Assembly (NCBI GenBank): GCA_011033025.1
Contig: WFMF01000587.1
Location: 32,802 to 96,801 of the forward strand
Direction of reading: 5' to 3'
Origin: Beroe forskalii
Lineage: Eukaryota > Ctenophora > Nuda > Beroida > Beroidae
Length of the DNA: 64,000 bases
Numbering within the stretch: the stretch's first letter is position 1; each line of letters starts with the position of its first letter. This document shows, piece after piece, positions 24,701-33,419 of this stretch. A program made the position numbers and the translations under genes. Under the pieces are notes generated by a model. It made no database searches and was not told the origin of the DNA. It saw nothing but the letters and a program-made list of their open reading frames with translations.

Positions 24701-27596
24701 TGTGTTGGATTTTGATGGCATCTTCAGCCGACCTTCCCTGAATGCCAACGATTACCATTCAATTACTGAGTTACTGTATTAAGGTATTACGCATAATATA
24801 TACCTTGTACCTCGATCGATGGATATCGGATTGATAAAGACACGCTATTTTACTGTACTTTCTATAGAATCGAAAGTTAACTTTCGATTCTATAGAAAGT
24901 ACAGTAAAATGGCGCGTCTCAATTTGATGTACGAACAGTAAATTTGCGCGTTTTTATCAAGGAATCGTTCACATATTACGTAATCAATTTTTGGCCATTT
25001 TCAACCCCCCTCCCTCCCCCTCGTAATCAAACGTAATCAAAGCTCAACCCCCCTCTTTTGAGGAGAATATTACGTAATCATGGCTCAACCATGTCAAAAA
25101 TTGTAAATTTTGATTACATAATCAACCACCAAACCCCCTCCCCCCTCCCCGTAATCAAACGTAATCATTTGAAAACTCCCCCCTCCCCCTAGGTGATTAC
25201 GTAATATGTGAACGATCCCCAACCCCTCCATTGTCCATCAATTGAGCGATATACATCAAGTTCAACTCTCGTAACACAGTTTTCCCTCAGTCCAGAGCCG
25301 AGGCTGTTCTTCGTGTGGTTCTAGCGTGGATCAGGGATAGCGGAACTGTCAACCAGTATGGAATGGGTAGGTACTGTTTCCTACATTTTAGCGTGGATCA
25401 GGGATAGCGGAACTGTCAACCAGTATGGAATGGGTAGGTACTGTTTCCTACAAAATACGATTGCTCTTATCTATTTCAAGTGGAAATCATGGTTCTGCAG
25501 AATCGACAAATCGTGTAATGTCAATGAAATTGTCTGCACATATATGCAAGATATTAATTAAGTACAAATTTTCAAATGAGGCACCATATTTTTTCATAGA
25601 TTTGTGACACTGACTTCGTTGCTAATCCCCCCCCCCTCAGAAACGACGCATTCGACGCTGAGTGCGTTTTTTATTACTTAATTCCCCTCTCAGAAACGAC
25701 GCACTCGACGCTGAGCGACCTGGGTCACGTGTTTAGGATGCTTCTCTCCATTTCCGAGCATAATCCCACCAAACTGCGCCAGCACAAGGAGGACTTTACC
25801 TACCTGGTGAAGAGGATACTGCAGCATGTCCAGGTAACAAATAGGGGTTGGAAGTGAAATTTAATGGTGTTTGGTAATTGGAGTAAGGCGAATTAAGGTT
25901 AAATTATTCCTATTTGAAGCGGCAATGTCGTTTCTCAAAAAGTCGCATATATACTGTGCATTGAATCGACTGATCATGAGGCATCGATAAAGACGCGCGA
26001 TTGAGTAAATGATCGATCCATGTGCACACTCTGAATCTACAATTTGCAGCACCATTTAACCAGCAAATCTCCACTCCACCTATAATTGCAGAGGAAAGAA
26101 TCAGTTGTTCTGGAGACAGTCCAGAGTTCGGGGGAAGTGGAAGGCTCGCTGGGGAGACTCGTGGTGCCCGGAACTGTGCTGGAAGTCGGGTGGATGCTCC
26201 TCAAATACTCCCTCATCGCCCACAAGAAGGTCAGGACTGAAGAGTTTAAAAGGAATATAGATATCGGTTTTTTGTTGCATGGATCTACTTTCCTGGAGTT
26301 TTTATACTTTGAAGCTTTCGTGGAAGAGCGTCTTTAAAATTTCATTCTTAATCTTGTCTTGATAGTTGATTGTAAATAATCTGGCCGGGGACTGGACTTA
26401 CGATCTCTAACTCAACATCAAATCATCATTGCATAACGCTGATTGTATTTCTACTCAGGAACTGAGGAAGCAAGTTCTGAGTCTGTTTATCGGGCAAATG
26501 TTCACTGCCGCGTGGGACCCCAATAACGGGGGGATATTTACCTTCCTAGACGTGGACGGACTGAGCCCTACTGAACTCACTTGGAACATGAAGCTGTGGT
26601 GAGTGGTGTTGCGGCGGTCTTCTGATCTATCTGCCAGCCCCCTTTTGTACCAGATCTCTTAAAGGGCCCTTTTGTAACCTATTCAACCCTCCAGCCGTGT
26701 CCTACCGCAGTTACTTACTAACAGGTGGCCAATAGCAGATGCCATGATAGCCCTCATTATGTCTGTTTACAGGTGGCCTATAGCAGATGCCATGATAGCC
26801 CTCATTATGTCTGTTCACAGGTGGCCTATAGCAGATGCCATGATAGCCCTCATCATGTCTGTTTACAGGTGGCCTATAGCAGATGCCATGATAGCCCTCA
26901 TCATGTCTGTTTACAGGTGGCCTATAGCAGATGCCATGATAGCCCTCATCATGTCTGTTTACAGGTGGCCTATAGCAGATGCCATGATAGCCCTCATCAT
27001 GTCCTACAAGATAACTGGGGAGAGGAAGTTCCTCAACGATTTTTCCAGGGTCTTTGACTACGCTATGGTCCATTTTAGTGTAAATTCATTTTAATTTCCA
27101 TCGATGATGAACCCCGCTGAATTCCGAGTAACACGTGCTATGTCCATACTCATCTAGCCTTGTTGCTTGTATCAACTATCATCTGACAATTCGGTTTCAA
27201 ACTTTTCATCCCTTTTTGAATATCTCTCTACTTTCACAACTTGGCCTCTTTTAATCTCGTTTTCTCCTCATTTTAGGGAACCAGGACACGGTGAGTGGTA
27301 TGGTTACCTTGACAACGAAGGGAGAGTAACGCACACATTCAAGGGTGGCCCAGAAAAAGGTGATATTACAGACATAATCTCTCTAATTTATGCTTGATTT
27401 TTCATGACAAACCACTGGTAAGCGTTTGTACTGGTTTACTTTTACCTCGTTTAACCCTTTATCCTTGACAACATCCCCGGATAAATCCTCCATTTCCTAA
27501 TATATTTCTGCAGGTTGTTTCCACGTGGCTCGGTGCCTGTGGATGTGTGCCCGGCTGGTGAGGGACGTGGTGGCTGCTGGTGGCGTGGAGAAGTAG
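21768..27596 (+). CDS. RENBP: N-acylglucosamine 2-epimerase-like protein (RENBP family), 12 exons, 431 aa, divergent active site
   Basis: RENBP interconverts GlcNAc and ManNAc (sialic-acid and amino-sugar metabolism, cytosol; alpha6/alpha6 barrel). Exons: 21768-21819, 21994-22097, 22322-22441, 24181-24328, 24579-24676, 25291-25366, 25694-25833, 26092-26229, 26459-26598, 26965-27078, 27277-27359, 27514-27596; phases close exactly. Family text: [104 protein letters not shown]. Length matches the family (about 417-427). Odd: of four residues recalled as essential in Anabaena and pig epimerases, Arg of GRQ is Gln (AQQ), His of PGHTLE is Thr (PGTVLE), Glu of the WWP helix is Asp; only His of CFHV remains. 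Introns 5 and 10 have no GT-AG solution in frame. Three junctions carry tandem duplications. Possibly a pseudoenzyme or altered specificity; no exon holds a stop. Confidence 0.88.
22462..22590. mobile_element. MITE-2 copy 1 in RENBP intron 3
   Basis: Hairpin element: ATGAATAATTTTCTTAATTC with CTCTTCTTAGCTC on the left, mirrored by GAGCTAAGAGGAGAATAAAG and AAAATTATTCAT on the right. TCTA flanks both ends. It starts 20 bp after the exon 3 donor. The same element recurs at 31465-31586. Confidence 0.8.
23105..24105. repeat. 1-kb minisatellite, 20-bp unit CTCGGCTGACACCACTCTTC
   Basis: About 45-50 units of GACACCACTCTTCCTCGGCT fill RENBP intron 3 up to 75 bp before exon 4. Larger higher-order blocks of about 150 bp, marked by TTCTATTCTCCGACTGACAT, repeat several times in the right half, showing segmental re-amplification. 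Confidence 0.95.
24847..24910. repeat. 64-bp perfect palindrome
   Basis: ATTTTACTGTACTTTCTATA followed by GAATCGAAAG reads as its own reverse complement about GTTAAC at the centre. Imperfect complementarity continues outward (ACGC / GCGT). It lies inside RENBP intron 5. Confidence 0.9.
24961..25220. mobile_element. MITE-1 copy 2 (260 bp) in RENBP intron 5
   Basis: Ends GGAATCGTTCACATATTACG and CGTAATATGTGAACGATCCC are inverted repeats. The core alternates CAACCCCCCTCC-like and GTAATCAAACGTAATCA words, suggesting internal duplication relative to the shorter copy at 1671-1764. Confidence 0.85.
25323..25456 (+). repeat. Tandem duplication (67 bp x2) of RENBP exon 6 end and its donor site
   Basis: Two copies of AGCGTGGATCAGGGATAGCG through GGAATGGGTAGGTACTGTTT start at 25323 and 25390. 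The first donor (GGAATGG|GTAGGT, exon end 25366) fits the reading frame into exon 7. Using the second adds 67 nt and an in-frame TAG. Confidence 0.95.
25630..25716 (+). repeat. Tandem duplication (53 bp offset) of RENBP exon 7 acceptor and exon start
   Basis: CTCAGAAACGACGCATTCGA (25636 on) is repeated as CTCAGAAACGACGCACTCGA (25689 on), both behind pyrimidine tracts. The upstream decoy has the longer C tract. Its use would read into a TAA before rejoining exon 7, so only the downstream acceptor gives a full protein. Confidence 0.9.
26725..27012 (+). repeat. Six-copy in-frame array (48 bp) of the RENBP exon 10 acceptor and exon start
   Basis: Potential exon starts at 26725, 26773, 26821, 26869, 26917 and 26965, each preceded by ACAG; copies 2-6 share the tract TCTGTTTACAG or TCTGTTCACAG. 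The unit is 48 bp with no stop, encoding [16 protein letters not shown]. Choosing acceptor 1 to 5 inserts 5 to 1 extra 16-residue repeats; the last gives the conserved protein. Confidence 0.95.
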
Positions 27597-27706
27597 ACAC
27601 AGCATCAGAATCAGATTTGTTTCAAAAAATAGTATGTGTGCTGCCTTGTTGGAGCAAAATTGATTTAACCCTTAAATAACCGGCCTCAGTACAATACCAG
27701 CTTACT

Positions 27707-27712
27707 AATAAA
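27707..27712 (+). terminator. Candidate poly(A) signal of the RENBP-like gene
   Basis: AATAAA 111 nt after the stop codon, the first canonical hexamer downstream. Position is plausible for a short 3' UTR. Confidence 0.45.
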
Positions 27713-28782
27713 TGTTGACCCTGTGAAACAATGCGCCATGTATTTTACCTCTTACGCGTATGTGTGCACATGCTGGGATCTGCGTTTTGTTGAAATTTGC
27801 GCATTCTTTCGACGGATCTTTCGATCGGTCCATTTGCAATTGCACACATTTGGGTAAGTTGCGCACAGTACAGTTCGAACTACTGCCCCTGGAAAAGGGC
27901 ATAAACTTACAGTTACCTATGCAAAGTCCTTTTTGGTGCGGTAAAGGCGCGCAATACTGCACGTGATACGTGTGTTGTGCCACGCGCTCAAAAATACAGC
28001 ATAAATTGAATTTTGATCGTCATAATATCATGGGACAATAATTCCGGGGATCGAAATTTTGGGGGTTCGAAAATCTACCCCAAATTAAATTAGGGGATAT
28101 TCGCATAAATTGAATTTTTGATCGATCATAAAATATTCCTTCACGAGTCAGTTAATATTTGGAATTCCATTTTAGAAAGAACCCTTCTGCACCAAATTCT
28201 TGAATTTATCATTTTAATGTACAAAAATATATCAAAACTTTTAAATTATCAAGGACTTATCAAGGATCAGTATGAGCCGTTCATAATCATAGGCAACAGA
28301 ATGAATTTTTAAGTCATTTTTAATTTATTCAATGGACATACAGAATCAGAATATGTTTTCATGAAAGGGTTACAAAAGCAAAGCTGAAACTCCGTAACTT
28401 CGGTTAACCCGAGAATTTCTCAACGAAATTTTGGGATACAGTCATCAATAGGTATATGAGCATCGAGCGATAAGTTTTTGTTTCCCTCAAAAATGTTCTG
28501 AAAAACGAGGAAAGCAGTTTTTGAGTTTTCAGCCATTTTCATTAAAAAGTTAAAATATCCCTTGCCTCTTCAAAACCCCTTCGCTTTTGCGGATTACACA
28601 AAGCTTCTGCAAAAAATAATAACCAATTTGTGCAAGATTATGCTGCAAAACAACCTTGAATTTCATGGAGGCGGAGTTGAAAAGTGGTCCCTTAAGAATA
28701 ACATTGTCCTTCATCATGATCAACTCCAAGACAAGTTTGAAGTCATGAAATGTCTGACCATTATTTCAGTGAAATTACGCCT

Positions 28783-28843
28783 TCGGCGGACCCGCCCACC
28801 GAAGGCTAGGGGGCTGGGGGTCAGTCAACGTCTGACAGTGACA
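28783..28843. mobile_element. Partial MITE-3-like fragment
   Basis: CCTTCGGCGGACCCGCCCAC then CGAAGGCTAGGG and CAACGTCTGACA match the core and right end of the element at 29661-29747; the left terminus is missing. Confidence 0.5.
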
Positions 28844-29214
28844 AGAAACCTTCCCTTCACAGCAGTTTTTCTTGATCTACGTTCATTTACTTTTTTGACG
28901 AAGAAAATGCATATACAGCCCATACACCATGCATACCTATGACTCCCAAAATTTAATCAAGAATTTCTCAATTTCTAAACATAACCAAAGTTATGAAGTT
29001 TTACTTAGTAACGTTTTTGGGAAACCCGATATGTATATAATATCATTAAATCCAAAATGTACAGTATTTATTTATTATAGATGCTTTGTAAATTTATTAC
29101 TAATACTATTAATATTGAATTTAAATAGATACATTGTCAGACTGAAACATAGTATTATATAAGTAATAAAAAATCGCGTATCGGTAGTCCTATTCCACGG
29201 CCATTTGTCAGGCG

Positions 29215-29450
29215 TTGCCCAAACAAGGTGTTCTAAAAGGGCCAAATTGAAAATAGTCATGTGGTATATTTGCCAATTTGATACCTATTTTTCATTTGAT
29301 ACCTATTTTTCATTTGGCCCTTTTGGAACAGTTCAGGTGTTCCGAAAGGGCCAAATTGGCTCCTATAGAACAGCCCGTGTTCCAAAAGGGCCAAAGTGGC
29401 CCTTTTGGAATAGCTTCGTGTTCCATAAGGGCCAAATGTACTAAAACAGG
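29215..29450. repeat. Cluster of AAAGGGCCAAA / TTTGGCCCTTT palindromic words
   Basis: At least eight occurrences of GTTCCRAAAGGGCCAAATTGG or its complement, alternating in direction, plus a 22-bp duplication of GATACCTATTTTTCATTTG (29280-29320). A second cluster follows at 29860-29930. Confidence 0.75.
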
Positions 29451-29660
29451 CCAAAATGCGATGTTTTTCATTTGTTTTTGTTCCTCAAAGATTCTCATGC
29501 TTTTCAAATGTTTACCAAGCACCTAAAAATTAAGGGAATGGAATGTTAATGCAATGTAAAAATATGGCAATATTACGTAATTTTCTTCTATCAGGGTTGA
29601 ATATACCGAACAATGATGTTTTTATAGCTCATTTAGTCATTTAGATGGTTAACTAACTCG

Positions 29661-29747
29661 TTGTCAGACGTTGTCTGACCTTCGGCGGACGCGCGCGCTT
29701 CGCGCGCGCGCCCGCCGAAGGCGTAGGGGTCAGACAACGTCTGACAA
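29661..29747. mobile_element. MITE-3 reference copy (87 bp) with perfect 8-bp target duplication CTAACTCG
   Basis: Perfect 20-bp terminal inverted repeats TTGTCAGACGTTGTCTGACC; the terminus is itself palindromic (GTCAGAC GTT GTCTGAC). A GC-rich hairpin core (CCTTCGGCGG ... CCGCCGAAGG) surrounds GCGCGCGC. Flanks CTAACTCG at 29653-29660 and 29748-29755 are identical. An 8-bp duplication fits hAT-type transposition. Confidence 0.85.
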
Positions 29748-29932
29748 CTAACTCGTGCATAGTTTTAGATACCTTTTATAACATCAAGAACATTCTCGAG
29801 AGGGTCTGTCAATGCAACGTCAGACAACAAGAACACTTGAAAAACTCGGCATTTCGGCCGTTTCTGTGCATTTGGCCCTTTCAGAACACGAAGCTATTCT
29901 AAAAAGGCCACTTTGGCCCTTTTTCCCTGGCC

Positions 29933-29984
29933 TTGTCAGACGTTGTCTGATCCCTAGCCTTCGGCGGGCAGACAACGTTTGACA
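29933..29984. mobile_element. Short MITE-3 copy
   Basis: TTGTCAGACGTTGTCTGATC at the left and CAGACAACGTTTGACAA at the right, with the CCTTCGGCGG half core between; internally deleted relative to 29661-29747. No matching 8-bp flanks. Confidence 0.65.
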
Positions 29985-31464
29985 ACGCTTCCCTACGCAG
30001 CGCAACGCAAACATGGCATTGCCAGACGCGGACGTTGTCTCGCGCACACTCATAGACTCTGCGATTCCTTAACCCGCATAGGTGTTAGGTGTGTGTACGC
30101 TCCGCGCAACGATAACACTATAACAGGGGTATACGTGTTTATAGTAGGATTTTACCCTACCCTCCGCCGCGCTCTTCCTAAGCCCGCATAGGTGTGTGTA
30201 CGCGCGCCGTGCTTCCCTACGGGAAGCGCGCCGCGCAACGCAGACAGGGATATACGTGTTAAGCAAGACAATTCAAACAATTGAAACATTTTTTTTGTTG
30301 TTATAGGAACCAAATAGAACAGAAATGCAACAGGCAACACAAATGTGTTTTGAATCATGTGTCATGTCATTGTGTTTTTGATAATTATATTAAATGGGAA
30401 CCTGTGTTCAACGGTGCATAGAGTATGTAAGCAAACATGATTGATATATTTTCTTCAACTATACTGAGCTAAACTAACTAAACAATAATTTGTCACTTGC
30501 ACTGATTTGTCACTAGAAGTGTAATTGATATAACACATGTACTTTACTTCATGTATGTGACAGATGGCTTATTTGATTCAGAGCCTGACATTTCAACATT
30601 TCATCTCACAGCACTTGATCTCTCTTCCCTGAACTTAACCGAAACCCTATCATTTTACCTTACCCAAAGACTTGACTCACCCTGAAGTTTAGTCATTTGA
30701 AGGAGAGTCTGTGCTGTAGTCAATTGGATAAGCTGTTTGTCTAATAGATGAAGTTAGAGCATGCTGCATGAGGTATAACAATGACACTTCTAGTGATTAA
30801 CTGGTACAGGTGACACATTTGTGTCCAACAATATGTAATATCAGACTTATGATAAGCCAGAACTGTACTTGTATTGTTGTTTGTACTAAAGACAGAAATT
30901 ATAAACACCCAGAAATTTCTGCAACACCCAGTAATCAACTCCAGATTCAAAAAGCAGCATAAAGTAGTTTCTTAACTTAATTGAAGTATCAGATAATGTA
31001 ACATGTCGAAACTAGTAGATTTTTGCAGTTTGGACTGACTTGACTCTTTGTGTTTCACTCGACTACAGTGTAATACTTGCATATCAGCCGCATGATATAA
31101 TGGATAATAAGCAGTTACATGTAAAAGTGGTGACAGTATACCACAACTTACATGGTGGAGGGGACACCTGAGACTGTGTAAGTTGGATAATGGATTAGGC
31201 GTGCCCAGTTCATTATCGAAGGTATACGGTCACAGCTGAGATCATGGAACCAGATTATACCCCAATGGGAAACAGCTGGGACCCACTATTCTCTGACCAA
31301 ACAACAGTATTTCTTCCCACTTGGGTCTCATCTGGATTCAATGCTTAAGTAGATTTTTGAGTGCTCCTTAATAAAATCAAATTTCATTTCAAGCTTTTTT
31401 CACTGTAATTAGGTGGAGACCATATAACCAAACTTACACTGTTGCTAAAACAAGCATGGAAGGG

Positions 31465-31586
31465 GTATAATTTTCTTTATTCTCTTATTAGCTTAGCTCA
31501 GCGAAGTGAAACAAATTTCAGAGTGAAAATAAAAAAGTTTGTTTCACTTTGCTGAGCTAAGAAGAGAATAAAGAAAATTATTCATA
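31465..31586. mobile_element. MITE-2 copy 2
   Basis: TATAATTTTCTTTATTCTCT and AGCTTAGCTCAGCGAAGTGA on the left are mirrored by TTTGCTGAGCTAAGAAGAGA and ATAAAGAAAATTATTCAT on the right. Same family as 22462-22590. Confidence 0.8.
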
Positions 31587-31800
31587 AAGTAGTTTCCCTT
31601 GATAATTATAAAGGTGTGAGTATTCCACAGTTTTTGGGATGCAGAAGTCATTCCATGGGACTTCAGGAACACTTTGTAATATAAAAAACTTTGTAATATA
31701 CTAATATACATGGACTACTGTGGCCTGTGAGTGTACCTGCAAACTGTAAAGTGCAAACATACATAACCACATGATACAGCTGGCCTTCTACTGTGTACTA

Positions 31801-31967
31801 AGGGATTGTTCACATATTAGGTAATCACCTAGGGGGAGGGAGGGGGTTTCCAAATGATTACGTTATATGTTATTGTAACAAATACAACTACTGTAAACTT
31901 GATTACAAGGGGAGGGGGGGGGTAAAAATCGGCCAAAAATTGATTACGTAATATGTGAATGATCCCT
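31801..31967. mobile_element. MITE-1 copy 3 (167 bp)
   Basis: AGGGATTGTTCACATATTAG and TACGTAATATGTGAATGATC are the terminal inverted repeats. The G-rich core is in the opposite orientation to copies 1 and 2. Flanking sequence has CTAA at the left and TAAGG at the right, compatible with a TA or TAA duplication. Confidence 0.8.
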
Positions 31968-33419
31968 AAGGAACAACCACACCTGAATTTTTTGCTTTAG
32001 CAAACCATGCCTTGTTAATGTTGTACAGGATGATTTGGTAATGTTCATCAGCTTCAAACTACTGTAGGAGTTTCTTTTCCAAACCTTTATCAGTATCATG
32101 CTGTTTCACATCACATCATGATCCTGCAAATTAGAAGAACAATCTTTAATAATATACAGTAAATTGGGATTTGTGTCAGCATATTGTATATAGGACTCTG
32201 TGTTGTCATCATAGATTGGAATGGAAAAACCGTCTGAATTGGCACCATGTCATTGCGTGTATAGGATTCCTGTCAGAATGTATATGCATTGTAGTTCTGT
32301 GACTAGGGTAAAATATGAAGTGTGTGAATATTTTTTGTTGCACTGTTGACTTTGTTACACTACTCACCTGAACATGTAACTTTGGTTCTAATTCAAATTT
32401 TTCCATGTAGTTAAAAGTTTTTCACTAATTTCAATTGCAATGGTTAAAATTTGCCAAAGAGATGCTGCAAAGCAGTGCTGAGTGAGCTGTGTATTAGCAG
32501 GCCCAATGGGCTTGCTAGTCTTATATACAATTTGGAGATTTATGTTTGTCTACGTTTTTTGGAACTTTGTGTGTCTTATTCTGTAACTTTGTGGTCACTT
32601 TCGGACAGCCCACATGCAGTTTGCAAGAATTGTGCACATTGCTATGGCAACATGTGAAACTAGGATTTGCATGTACAACCATTTATGGGTAATGGTGCTT
32701 TGATTGCATTGTTGTTCATAACTTTAAGCTGATTGGAATTTTTCCATGCCATTATAAAAAGCATGATTCAACAGAAAAATTGAAAATTCTTAGAACAAGG
32801 TAGTGAGAACTACTTGAGTTGTCAAGCGACAAAAACTCTAATTATTATTATTATTATTATCTTCAAATCACTGAATCATGCATGGGACTCAATTCTTCAT
32901 ACAGAGCGAAATGTTAGAGCAAAAGAACAAGTCTGGGTTATATATAATTTCAGCAGCTCATAATTTGGAGTTATAGTACATTCTGATGTTCTAATACAAG
33001 GGTTACTACCTACTCTTGGGTGATTGCTAGGGACAAAAAGCTTAACATACCTGTGCTACAGAGCACCTTTTTGCCTGGTTTTCTTACCAAAGGAAAACAT
33101 TTCCTTGTGGTTGCAAAAGACAGAATTATATACTACAACAACTTAGTCAGAAAGCAAGTGGGTATCATATCACTGTTAGAAGATTTTATATCAGTACGTT
33201 TACAACTTTGCCATTTGGCATATTAAATTTTTTGATAAGTTCATTTCTTTGTTGGAAAGTTCTGTGGTTTGAATTTTACTAAGATGACTGTATTTTTTCT
33301 TTTGTTCTACAATAAAGATTATTTATTCTTTTTTGATTATCAAAAATTATTCATTTATTAATTATCAAAAGCAATGAAGTTAAATATCCCACCTTGTGAT
33401 CAGTGTTTTGTTTTTCCAT
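31968..33419. other. Downstream flank and 3' UTR side of the receptor gene
   Basis: AT-rich with a TTA microsatellite near 32840-32860. No exon recognised on either strand. Confidence 0.4.
33322..33327 (-). terminator. Candidate poly(A) signal of the receptor gene
   Basis: AATAAA on the minus strand, about 95 nt beyond the stop codon at 33420. Confidence 0.45.

Larger units (their letters stand above)
24676..25297 (+). other. RENBP intron 5: non-canonical, flanked by 8-bp direct repeat GTCCAGAG
   Basis: GTCCAGAG occurs at 24676-24683 (end of exon 5) and 25290-25297 (start of exon 6). Protein alignment (NYL|SRAEAV, gap-free with RENBP) requires only one copy in the mRNA. Sliding the junction gives TC-AG, GT-CA or GT-GA but never GT-AG. 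The 606-bp insert contains a perfect palindrome (24847-24910) and MITE-1 copy 2. A GC-AG alternative at 24664 (CAG|gcgaac) keeps frame but deletes four residues (ANYL). Confidence 0.6.
27713..31464. other. Intergenic block of small DNA elements and GC-rich hairpins
   Basis: I support no gene here; the 126-codon frame at 28562-28942 has no recognisable family and ends in repeat sequence. Contents include MITE-3-type copies, a series of AAAGGGCCAAA palindromic words (29215-29450, 29860-29930) and a CG-rich stretch with two copies of CCGCATAGGTG (30070-30260). Confidence 0.45.

Noticed and set aside
26711..27094. Alternative frames with [11 protein letters not shown] or [16 protein letters not shown] repeats
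   Set aside because: Shadows of the 48-bp RENBP junction array in other frames; only the WPIADAMIA frame matches the epimerase family.
28562..28942. 126-codon plus-strand frame
   Set aside because: No recognisable domain, and its second half crosses a MITE-3 fragment.
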